From CAYXXN01 sp964469055 (lineage in GTDB: Bacteria; Acidobacteriota; Thermoanaerobaculia; Multivoradales; JAHEKO01): a stretch of 21,771 nucleotides of DNA. Both the position numbers and the translations under genes were made by a program. Below, piece by piece: positions 1-5,296 of the stretch. The number at the start of each line of letters is the position of its first letter. Positions within the stretch are counted from its first letter, which is position 1. Under the pieces are notes generated by a model. That model was not told where the DNA came from. It ran no database searches and saw nothing but the letters and a program-made list of their open reading frames with translations. The stretch covers positions 1 to 21,771 of the forward strand of contig CAYXXN010000028.1 of the NCBI GenBank assembly GCA_964469055.1. Reading direction: 5' to 3'.

Positions 1-709
1 AGATGGCCGGCAGCGCCGCGTAAAGGTCGCGGGCGCGCGCGGGCTCGGCCGCCGCGGCGGCGAGGCCGCCGGCGATCTCGGGCGCCAGATTTTCCAGGTG
101 AGCGAGCAGCGTCGTACCGCGGAAGACGAAGATGCCGCCATTCCACAGCGCGCCGGCGGCGAGCAGGCGCTCGGCGGCCGCCCGGTCGGGCTTTTCGACG
201 AAGCGAGCGACGCGGGCGAGGCCGCTCTTGGCGTCGAGGGTCTCCCCCACCTCGAGCCACCCATAGCCGGTCTCGGCGTGCGTGGGTCGCACCCCGAGAG
301 TGAGGACGCGGTCGCCTGCCGCCGCCGCATCGCACGCCGCCGCGAGCGCGTCGCGAAAGGACTCCTCGTCCCTTACCCGATGATCGGCGGGGAGCACCGC
401 CACGATGTCGCGACGGGCCGCCTCGCTCATCGCCAAGAGCGACCACCCGATCGCCGGCGCCGTGTTGCGCCCGGCGGGCTCGGCGATCACCCGTTCGGGC
501 GGAAGGTCGGGAAGCTCGGCGAGGACGGCGGGGGCGAGCTCCTCGGTGGTCGAGACCCACACCCCGCCCGCCAGCGGCCGCACCCGTTCGAAGGTGGCGG
601 CCAGCAGGCTCACCTCGCCGTCGAGCGGCAGGAGCTGCTTGGGCCGCCGTCGCCGGCTCGCCGGCCAGAAGCGGGTGCCACTTCCACCTGCCAGGATGAG
701 GGCCTGCAT
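1..709 (-). CDS. manC: Mannose-1-phosphate guanylyltransferase, 3'-truncated by window edge
   Basis: Makes GDP-mannose from mannose-1-phosphate and GTP in the cytoplasm, feeding surface polysaccharide and glycan synthesis. Reading the minus strand from the ATG at 709 gives 236 codons with no stop before the window edge; family members are about 350 residues, so roughly the N-terminal two thirds is present. The nucleotidyltransferase signature is complete: LILAGGSGTRFWPASR near residues 4-19, then PKQLLPL, which is typical of this family rather than of glucose-1-phosphate enzymes. Further on, LPADHRV, GYGWLEVG, FVEKPD and LWNGGIFVF follow in the expected order. It is divergent from the BON gene with about 260 bp between them. 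I saw no clear Shine-Dalgarno sequence or promoter. Identification is firm; the missing C-terminus means that an extra isomerase domain (bifunctional enzyme) cannot be excluded. Confidence 0.93.
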   Translation of the reverse strand, partial: MQALILAGGSGTRFWPASRRRRPKQLLPLDGEVSLLAATFERVRPLAGGVWVSTTEELAPAVLAELPDLPPERVIAEPAGRNTAPAIGWSLLAMSEAARRDIVAVLPADHRVRDEESFRDALAAACDAAAAGDRVLTLGVRPTHAETGYGWLEVGETLDAKSGLARVARFVEKPDRAAAERLLAAGALWNGGIFVFRGTTLLAHLENLAPEIAGGLAAAAAEPARARDLYAALPAI

Positions 710-968
710 CGTGCGCCGGGGTCCGCCGCGCTCGGGGAGCGTATCAGCGGCGGCGAAACAACCCAGATGAGTGGGGAGTTTCTCCGCTGCGTCCAGCCTC
801 GGGCGCGGCGCCCTTCACGCGCTCCATCGCGGCGCAAGCCGCTCACTCGACGCGACTTGCTTTCGCCGCGCCCCTGCGCGGCACGTCGCTTGCTCCTCCC
901 GGCTGGCGACACCGATAGCGCTCCGAGAGCCAGCAACGCTCCCAACCCTCATCCGAGGAGGACCCGAG
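710..968. other. Divergent intergenic region between manC and the BON gene
   Basis: This 259-bp gap must hold the promoters of two divergent genes, but no convincing -35/-10 pair stands out on either strand. It contains a GC-rich hairpin with 7-bp arms at 865-871 and 876-882 around a CCCT loop; no T-run follows, so it is not an intrinsic terminator. A good ribosome binding site (GAGGAGGA) closes the region just before the BON start. Open frames read through here in several frames, as expected from the high GC, with no recognisable protein. Confidence 0.5.
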
Positions 969-1673
969 ATGACCACCACGCAACGACACTCGGTCATGGA
1001 ACGCCCGCTTTTCTGGACGTTGTTGTTCACGCTTTTCGTCGTCGCCGGCTTCGCCTGGGTCGTCCAGCGCTCCGACGGCGACTTCGGCGCGGCAGCGGCC
1101 TCCGTGCAGCGGGCCTCGAGCGCCGCCATCGAGGCCCTGATCCCGGACGCGGACCGCGCTCCCATCGTGGCGGCCGCTCCCGACCCGCGCATCGAGCACA
1201 TGGCCAACCGGGTTGCCGACCTCGAGATGAAAGCCGCCGTGCAGCAGGCCCTGCTCGCCGCGCCGCACGGCCTCGCCGGCGCCGTGGCCGTCGAGGCGGC
1301 CGCCGGCCGAGTGACGCTCGAGGGGCAGGTGACCGACACCGACGAGCGCTATCGCGCCGAGCTCGCCGCGCGCAGCGTGCCGGGCGTGGCGGCCGTCGAG
1401 AACCGGCTGACGGTGCCGGCCGAGGCACCACAGCCCCGGGCCGATGAGCGCCTCGCCAAGGCCGTCGAGTTCGAGCTCTACGCTACCGGCGCCTTCGATA
1501 CGACGGCGATCCAGATCGTCGCCGACAAAGGCGTCGTCCGCCTCGGCGGCAAGGTCCGCTCGGCTGCCGAGCGGCTGCTCGCCGAGCGCGTGGCGCGCGA
1601 GGTCGATGGGGTCGCCCGCGTGCTCAACGCGCTGGAGGTGCGGCCGGCGGAGCCGGTGCCGGCAGAAAGCTAG
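969..1673 (+). CDS. Membrane-anchored protein with two BON domains
   Basis: Encodes 234 residues. BON (bacterial OsmY and nodulation) domains are small alpha/beta modules usually found in periplasmic or outer-membrane proteins and thought to bind lipid membranes. Residues 13-31 form one hydrophobic helix without an obvious cleavage site, suggesting an inner-membrane anchor with a periplasmic remainder. A linker leads to a first BON domain (about 85-149; VTLEGQVTDTDERYRAE and VPGVAAVENRL are typical) and a second (about 159-226; GVVRLGGKVRSAAERLLAE, VDGVARVLNAL). The start at 969 is chosen because GAGGAGGA lies just upstream and the anchor helix follows at once; the frame is open further upstream but without coding character. 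It stands alone between manC and the Rrf2 gene. The domain call is firm; its cellular job (osmotic or envelope stress protection) is only inferred. Confidence 0.85.
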   Translation: MTTTQRHSVMERPLFWTLLFTLFVVAGFAWVVQRSDGDFGAAAASVQRASSAAIEALIPDADRAPIVAAAPDPRIEHMANRVADLEMKAAVQQALLAAPHGLAGAVAVEAAAGRVTLEGQVTDTDERYRAELAARSVPGVAAVENRLTVPAEAPQPRADERLAKAVEFELYATGAFDTTAIQIVADKGVVRLGGKVRSAAERLLAERVAREVDGVARVLNALEVRPAEPVPAES

Positions 1674-1723
1674 AGGCGGCCTGGGTGATCTGAGGCCGGG
1701 CCGGGGAGGCGCGGGCCGGGGGC

Positions 1724-1752
1724 TTGACATCCGGTTACTGTGTCACTAACAT
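1724..1752 (+). promoter_or_regulatory. Sigma70-type promoter of the Rrf2 gene
   Basis: A consensus -35 TTGACA at 1724-1729 is followed after exactly 17 bp by TAACAT at 1747-1752 (4 of 6 matches to the -10 consensus). The start codon at 1778 is 26 bp downstream, so the leader would be short. The -10 element lies inside the dyad described next, as expected for repression. Confidence 0.72.
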
Positions 1753-1759
1753 AGTGACA
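1741..1759. promoter_or_regulatory. Perfect dyad operator over the Rrf2 promoter
   Basis: TGTCACTA (1741-1748) and TAGTGACA (1752-1759) are exact inverted repeats separated by ACA. The dyad covers the -10 hexamer of the promoter that drives the Rrf2 regulator, the usual arrangement for an autorepressed Rrf2-family gene. A related dyad with the same 3-bp centre lies in front of doxX at 2255-2273. Binding is inferred, the symmetry is seen directly. Confidence 0.72.
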
Positions 1760-1777
1760 GTTAGCCGAACCCCCGCC

Positions 1778-2230
1778 ATGCCGACCAGCAGCCGATTCGC
1801 CCTCGCCGTCCACATCCTGACCCTCCTCGAGGCCGAGGGCGGGGGGCCGCTGACCTCCACGTACATCGCGGGGAGCGTCAACACCAACCCGGGCTTCATC
1901 CGGCGGCTGCTCTCCCAGCTCGCCCGGGCCGGGCTCGTGGCCTCGCGGCTCGGGGCGGGTGGCGGCACCCAGCTCGCCCGGCCGGCGGCGCGGATCCCGC
2001 TGCTCGAGATCTACAAGGCTGTCGAGGGGCAGGACCTCTTCGCCCTCCACCACTCGCCCCCGAACGCGGAGTGCCCGGTGGGCTGCAACATCCAGGCGAC
2101 GCTCTCGGGCGTCCTCGGGCGGGCCGAGACAGCGCTCGAGCGCGAGCTCGCCGGCGTGACGATCGCCGACGTAGCAGCGTCGGTCAGCCGCCGTAGCCGG
2201 CGCTCCGAGAGGCGCGTCGATCGCCGCTGA
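1778..2230 (+). CDS. Rrf2-family winged-helix transcriptional regulator
   Basis: A 150-residue protein, the usual length for the family. The N-terminal winged helix reads SRFALAVHILTLL (5-17), then TSTYIAGSVNTNPGFIRRLLSQLARAGLV, with the recognition helix around NTNPGFIRRLL, and a wing SRLGAGGGTQLAR; LLEIYKAVEG is the typical dimerisation helix start. Only two cysteines lie in the sensor region, C99 and C103 in ECPVGCNIQ, instead of the three that hold an iron-sulfur cluster in IscR, so a cluster is unlikely; a thiol-based or ligand switch similar to the YwnA-like subgroup fits better. The ATG at 1778 is preferred over an upstream GTG- or ATG-initiated extension because the latter would begin inside the promoter. 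It sits directly upstream of doxX and shares a matching operator with it. Regulator call is firm; the signal sensed is unknown. Confidence 0.88.
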   Translation: MPTSSRFALAVHILTLLEAEGGGPLTSTYIAGSVNTNPGFIRRLLSQLARAGLVASRLGAGGGTQLARPAARIPLLEIYKAVEGQDLFALHHSPPNAECPVGCNIQATLSGVLGRAETALERELAGVTIADVAASVSRRSRRSERRVDRR

Positions 2231-2232
2231 TT

Positions 2233-2246
2233 TTTTTGGCCAAAAA
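2233..2246. repeat. 14-bp A/T-flanked perfect palindrome
   Basis: TTTTTGGCCAAAAA is its own reverse complement and sits 2 bp after the Rrf2 stop codon. It is conspicuous in a sequence of about 70% GC. It has no loop for an intrinsic terminator and may instead serve as an AT-rich upstream promoter element or a protein site for the doxX promoter. Confidence 0.5.
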
Positions 2247-2273
2247 TGCAACTGTGTCAGTAACGTACATACA
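2236..2273 (+). promoter_or_regulatory. Likely doxX promoter with Rrf2-type operator
   Basis: ACTGTGTCAGTAACGTAC at 2251-2268 matches 15 of 18 bases of the segment at 1737-1754 that carries the Rrf2 operator and -10 box. Around the same ACG/ACA-sized centre the half-sites TGTCAGTA (2255-2262) and TACATACA (2266-2273) are inverted at 6 of 8 positions. By alignment the -10 would be TAACGT (2261-2266); the only -35-like hexamer, TTGGCC at 2236, gives a poor 19-bp spacing, consistent with a regulated weak promoter. Operator identity is inferred from similarity. Confidence 0.6.
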
Positions 2274-2300
2274 AACAACCGTTCGAAAAGGAGCACGGTC

Positions 2301-2759
2301 ATGGAACCCCGCAACCCCGTCTCGATCCACTGGGGCATCGCCCTCGTCCGCATCATCGTGGGCGTCGTCTTCCTCGCCCACGGCGGCATGAAGCTCTTCG
2401 GGCTCGGTCTCGAAGGGACGACCGGCTTCGTCGCCTCGCTCGGCTTCCCGCTGCCGGCGGTGGCGGCAATCCTCCTCATCGCGCCCGAGACGCTCGGCGG
2501 CCTGGCCCTCGTCCTCGGCTTGGGCACGCGCTTCGTCGCGGCGCCGCTCGCCTTCGCCATGCTCGTCGCCGTCACGCGGGTCCACCTGGCGAACGGCTTC
2601 TTCCTGCCCAACGGCTACGAGTTTGCGCTGCTCATGCTGGTGCTGAGCGTCGCCCTCGGCCTCACCGGTTCCGGCGCCCTGGCGCTCGACACGGTCATCG
2701 CCCGTCGCGCGCGGCCGACCGACGAGCCGGCCTCGTGGCCGCTCCGGCGGGCGGCTTGA
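2301..2759 (+). CDS. DoxX-family integral membrane protein
   Basis: A 152-residue protein with four hydrophobic segments at about 12-30, 52-75, 80-97 and 103-125, the DoxX topology. Typical family sequence is visible: LVRIIVGVVFLAHGGMKLFG near the N-terminus, GFVASLGFPLPAVAAIL, then ETLGGLALVLGLGTRF. DoxX-like proteins are inner-membrane proteins of poorly defined role; in mycobacteria a member joins a membrane oxidoreductase complex with superoxide dismutase and a thiol reductase, and many are induced by redox or electrophile stress. The ATG at 2301 has AAGGAG 7 bp upstream. It follows an Rrf2-type operator and precedes the NmrA-like gene by 92 bp on the same strand, so these probably share one transcript. 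Fold assignment is firm; function in this cell is not known. Confidence 0.88.
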   Translation: MEPRNPVSIHWGIALVRIIVGVVFLAHGGMKLFGLGLEGTTGFVASLGFPLPAVAAILLIAPETLGGLALVLGLGTRFVAAPLAFAMLVAVTRVHLANGFFLPNGYEFALLMLVLSVALGLTGSGALALDTVIARRARPTDEPASWPLRRAA

Positions 2760-2803
2760 ACGCCGGCAGTTCCGGGACCGGAGCGCCGTACCCCGAGCTG
2801 CAA

Positions 2804-2825
2804 CCGCGAGCGGTCAGGCTCGCGG
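2804..2825 (+). other. Hairpin between doxX and the NmrA-like gene
   Basis: CCGCGAGC (2804-2811) and GCTCGCGG (2818-2825) form a perfect 8-bp GC-rich stem around the 6-base loop GGTCAG. It lies between two genes that look cotranscribed and lacks a T-run, so it may be a processing or mRNA-stability element. In DNA this GC-rich an 8-bp stem can occur by chance. Confidence 0.35.
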
Positions 2826-2851
2826 GGCCGGCGCGCGAAAGGAGCGACTCG

Positions 2852-3754
2852 ATGAACGACCAGAGAATCATCGCCGTGACGGGCGCGACGGGCAACATCA
2901 GCAGCCGCCTGACCGAGCTGCTGCTCGGCCGGGGGCTCGCGGTGCGCGCCATCGCGCGTGGCGGCGAGCGTCTCGCGGCGCTGGCTGCCCGCGGCGCCGA
3001 GCCGCGCACCGGCTCGCTCGAGGACACCGCGTTCCTTGCCGCCGCCTTGGCTGGCGCCGAGGCCGTCTTCGCGATGGTGCCGCCCCACCCGACGGCGCCG
3101 GATCTGCGCGCCTTCCAACGCTCCGTGGGCGAGGCCGAAGCGGCGGCGATCGCGACGGCCGGCGTGCGCCGGGTGGTCGCGCTCTCCAGCATTGGTGCGC
3201 AGCACGACGGGGGCACCGGTCCGATCGCCGGCCTCCACGACCTCGAGCAGACGCTCCGGGCGGTCCCGGGTGTCGAGGTCACGGCGCTGCGCGCCGCCTA
3301 CTTCATGGAGAACTTCCTCCACAACCTCGGCCTGATCCGGAGCGCGGGCATCAACGGCTCGGCGGTGGCGCCCGATGTCGCCGTGCCGACGGTGGCGACC
3401 CGGGACCTCGCCGACGTCGCCGCGGCGCTGCTCGCCGCCGACGCCGGCGGCGGGGCCATCCGTTACGCGCTCGGCTCGCGCGACCTCACCTTCGCCGAGG
3501 CGACTCGCATCCTGGGTGCCGCAATCGGCAAGGCCGATCTTCCCTACGTGCAGTTCTCCTACGAGGACACGCTCCAGGCCCTGCTCGCGGCGGGCCTCTC
3601 GCCGAGTGTCGCCGCCGCCTACGTCGAGATGCAGCGCGCCATCAACGACGGGCTCCTCCGGCCGACCGAGCCCAGGTCGGCCGAGAGCACCACCCCCACG
3701 ACGCTCGAGGAGTGGTCGCAGACTTTCGCCGCCGCCTACGCCGGTGGCGCCTGA
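2852..3754 (+). CDS. NmrA-like NAD(P)-binding (atypical SDR) protein
   Basis: A 300-residue Rossmann protein of the NmrA/QOR2-like atypical short-chain dehydrogenase group, usual length for the group. The N-terminal strand and dinucleotide loop read IIAVTGATGNIS (6-17); the group normally has TGATGxxG, and here the third glycine is serine (S17). LSSIGAQHDGG, LRAAYFMENFL and VPTVATRDLADVAAALL follow in the standard order. Some relatives are NAD(P)H:quinone reductases, others redox sensors that bind NADP without catalysis; the sequence does not decide between them. The ATG at 2852 has AAAGGAG 7 bp upstream; earlier in-frame starts have none and would add an unconserved tail. It lies downstream of doxX and overlaps the ATL gene by 11 bp, suggesting translational coupling. 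Confidence 0.87.
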   Translation: MNDQRIIAVTGATGNISSRLTELLLGRGLAVRAIARGGERLAALAARGAEPRTGSLEDTAFLAAALAGAEAVFAMVPPHPTAPDLRAFQRSVGEAEAAAIATAGVRRVVALSSIGAQHDGGTGPIAGLHDLEQTLRAVPGVEVTALRAAYFMENFLHNLGLIRSAGINGSAVAPDVAVPTVATRDLADVAAALLAADAGGGAIRYALGSRDLTFAEATRILGAAIGKADLPYVQFSYEDTLQALLAAGLSPSVAAAYVEMQRAINDGLLRPTEPRSAESTTPTTLEEWSQTFAAAYAGGA

Positions 3755-4082
3755 GCCGAGAGCCATCCGCCGCGACAGGCTCCTCGCCGTCGTGCGCCGC
3801 ATCCCCCGCGGACGGGTGGCCACCTACGGCCAGGTGGCGGCCCTGGCCGGCTACCCCAGCCACGCCCGGCAGGTGGGCTACGCCCTCCACGACCTGCCCG
3901 ACGGCAGCGACGTCCCCTGGCAACGGGTGATCAACGCCAGGGGCGAGGTGAGCCCGCGCCGCGGCGCCGGCCCGGAGCAAGGCTGGCAGCGCCACCTGCT
4001 GGAAGAAGAAGGAGTGAAGTTCGACGCCCGCGGGAGGGTGGACCTCGAGCGGCACCGCTGGGAGCCCCGGCGGCGCCGCTGA
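3744..4082 (+). CDS. Alkyltransferase-like protein (ATL), MGMT DNA-binding fold without catalytic Cys
   Basis: A 112-residue single-domain relative of O6-methylguanine-DNA methyltransferase. The helix-turn-helix region RIPRGRVATYGQVAALAGYP (20-38) and the arginine-finger helix ARQVGYALHDLP (41-52) are well conserved. Where the repair enzyme has PCHR, this protein has PWQR (58-61): the acceptor cysteine is tryptophan, the hallmark of ATL proteins such as E. coli YbaZ and yeast Atl1. ATL proteins bind O6-alkylguanine without removing the alkyl group and hand the lesion to nucleotide excision repair. The GTG at 3744 lies inside the 3' end of the NmrA-like gene and gives a family-sized product; no own ribosome binding site is seen, so coupling to the upstream gene is likely. 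No uvr gene is nearby. Assignment is firm, the operon link to DoxX/NmrA is seen, its meaning is inferred. Confidence 0.9.
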   Translation: MAPEPRAIRRDRLLAVVRRIPRGRVATYGQVAALAGYPSHARQVGYALHDLPDGSDVPWQRVINARGEVSPRRGAGPEQGWQRHLLEEEGVKFDARGRVDLERHRWEPRRRR

Positions 4083-4251
4083 GGTTCTAACGGGCTAAAA
4101 TCGCAACCCAACTACTTGAGCTGTTTAGACTTATCGTCATGAGGCCGACTGTTTACACGTGTAAAGTACAAACTAATGTCATGTAAGTAACTGAAAACGC
4201 AACTGTTGTTGTATTTCATCCGCAGAAATTTTCACAACCCAACCTGACTCC
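4083..4251. other. AT-rich gap between convergent genes
   Basis: About 58% A+T by my count, against about 30% around it. It separates the convergent ATL gene and the 259-residue protein gene. No coding frame, tRNA or clear stem with a T-run was found. It holds a 14-bp palindrome (4152-4165), two direct copies of CAACCCAAC (4104-4112 and 4235-4243), and copies of an AAAA-n-GCAAC motif (4097-4107, 4194-4203) that also occurs before doxX. A TTTACA (4152)-16 bp-TAATGT (4174) pair is a weak promoter-like match. Origin and role unknown. Confidence 0.6.
4152..4165. repeat. 14-bp perfect palindrome TTTACACGTGTAAA
   Basis: The sequence equals its own reverse complement and lies in the centre of the AT-rich gap. 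The size and symmetry fit a binding site for a dimeric regulator, but there is no gene start nearby to regulate; a DNA-structure role or a relic is equally possible. Confidence 0.55.
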
Positions 4252-5031
4252 CTAGGCCCGCTTTGCCGCGCTGGTGTCGGCCTCGAGGATCTTGCCGGCC
4301 TTAGCGAGGCGCTTGGCGGCGGCGCGGTAGAGGGAGCGGGCCTCGGCGAGGAGTGCAGGCGGCAGCGGCTCTTCGAGCTCCTCGAGGAGGTCGCCGCCCT
4401 CCCGGCGGATGCGGCGTAGCGCGTGGAGGACGGGGTGGGCGGGCGGACGGCCGATGGGGGGCAGGTGGTGCCGGCGACGATAGGCCTGGACCTCGATTTT
4501 CAGTTCTTCGACGTCGAGCCGGTTGCGGACGGCGAGGGCGGCGAGCTGGTTCTTCCCCTTCGCGTCGGGGACGCCGAGGAGCAGGCGGTGGTGCGAGAGG
4601 GTGAGCTGGACGGCGAGCGCTGGGTCGAGGAGCGGATGCTGGAGGTAGACGCCAATCGCGACCGAGAGGGAGGCGGCGGAGAAGCTCAGGTCGGTGCGGC
4701 GGGCGAGCTCGCGCAGCGACGGCGCCTCGAGCTGGGGGTTGAAGCCGTCCTCTTCGCCGCCGAGGAAGCGGCTCAACAGATACGAGGCCATGGCGAGCGC
4801 CGTGCCGAGCGCGCCGGGCACGTAGAGGCCATTGAGGTCGCGGACGGCGTCGTCGAGCGTCGGGCGCGGCGGCGTGCCGGGCGGCGGCGCCGGGCCGGGG
4901 CCCGGAGCGGGTGGCGCGATACCGGGCGGCACCCCGCCGGGCGGAGTGCCCGGGTCGGGCTTCGGTTTCGGCTTGGGCTTCGTCCCTCGCCCGGCGCCCT
5001 TGGCGGCCGGGCGCTTCGATCGCGACGGCAT
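4252..5031 (-). CDS. Unrecognised protein with Lys/Pro-rich N-terminus and HTH-like helical core
   Basis: A 259-residue protein that I do not recognise. Residues 1-57 are low-complexity, first basic (KPKPKPKP) and then Pro/Gly-rich, and probably disordered. Residues 59-190 look all-helical: VRDLNGLYVPGALGTALAMASYLLSRFLGG, then SLRELARRTDLSFSAASLSVAIGVYL (105-130), which resembles a helix-turn-helix as in ParB-like or DUF1016 N-terminal segments, then LSHHRLLLGVPDAKGKNQLAALAVRNRLDVEELKIEV in the style of the same families. A charged helical tail ends in KRLAKAG. There is no signal peptide or nuclease motif. ATG 5031 is chosen over a frame open to 5202 because GGGAGGA lies 8 bp upstream of it. 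It converges on the ATL gene across the AT-rich gap. A DNA-binding role is a guess from helix pattern and basic tail. Confidence 0.6.
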   Translation of the reverse strand: MPSRSKRPAAKGAGRGTKPKPKPKPDPGTPPGGVPPGIAPPAPGPGPAPPPGTPPRPTLDDAVRDLNGLYVPGALGTALAMASYLLSRFLGGEEDGFNPQLEAPSLRELARRTDLSFSAASLSVAIGVYLQHPLLDPALAVQLTLSHHRLLLGVPDAKGKNQLAALAVRNRLDVEELKIEVQAYRRRHHLPPIGRPPAHPVLHALRRIRREGGDLLEELEEPLPPALLAEARSLYRAAAKRLAKAGKILEADTSAAKRA

Positions 5032-5067
5032 GGCGGCGTCCTCCCAGGTTGGGTGGGCGGAGGGTAG

Positions 5068-5280
5068 CAGGAGGCGGGTCGCCGTCAGATCGCGGACCTC
5101 GATCGCGTCCAGGAGGAGCCGGAGGCGGGCAAGCCGCTCCAGGGGCCGCTCGCCGGGCGACGATCGCTGCGCGTGGGCCCGCTGCGGATCGTCTATCGCC
5201 ACGAGGCGCGGCGCATCCTCGTGCTGGTGCTCGCGATCGCGCCGCGGGGCAGCGCCTACCGGGATCTGCTGACGCTCTAG
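5068..5280 (+). pseudogene. Relic of a RelE/ParE-family toxin, N-terminus missing
   Basis: The plus strand encodes about 70 residues ending at TAG 5278-5280 that match the C-terminal two thirds of a RelE/ParE-type mRNA interferase or gyrase toxin: DPE-like EEPEAGKPLQGPLAG, then RSLRVGPLRIVYRHE, RILVLVLAIAPRG and SAYRDL, in family order. An in-frame stop lies at 5065-5067, and no ATG, GTG or TTG follows until 5173, well inside the conserved core, so the first strand and helix (about 20-25 residues) and a start are missing. No frame upstream supplies the missing part, since the minus-strand gene begins 37 bp away. No antitoxin gene is adjacent. The relic ends 16 bp before the decarboxylase stop codon. 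Family call rests on recognition by eye of a short piece. Confidence 0.6.
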
Positions 5281-5296
5281 ATCGCGCCCCGGCTCC

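Noticed and set aside
865..882. Terminator-like hairpin upstream of the BON gene
   Set aside because: A 7-bp GC stem is present but no T-run follows, and it lies between divergent genes where a terminator is not expected.
4083..4251. Integron attC site downstream of the ATL gene
   Set aside because: TTCTAAC and ACCCAAC look like one half of attC core sites, but no matching GTTRRRY half in inverted orientation and no long imperfect stem is present.
4889..4985. GC-rich repeats suggestive of a tandem repeat array
   Set aside because: They encode the Lys/Pro/Gly-rich tail of the 259-residue protein; low-complexity coding explains them without a separate DNA repeat.
5032..5202. N-terminal extension of the 259-residue protein to a start at 5202
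   Set aside because: The extension is antisense to the RelE-like relic, has no conserved pattern, and ATG 5031 has a good GGGAGGA site at proper spacing.
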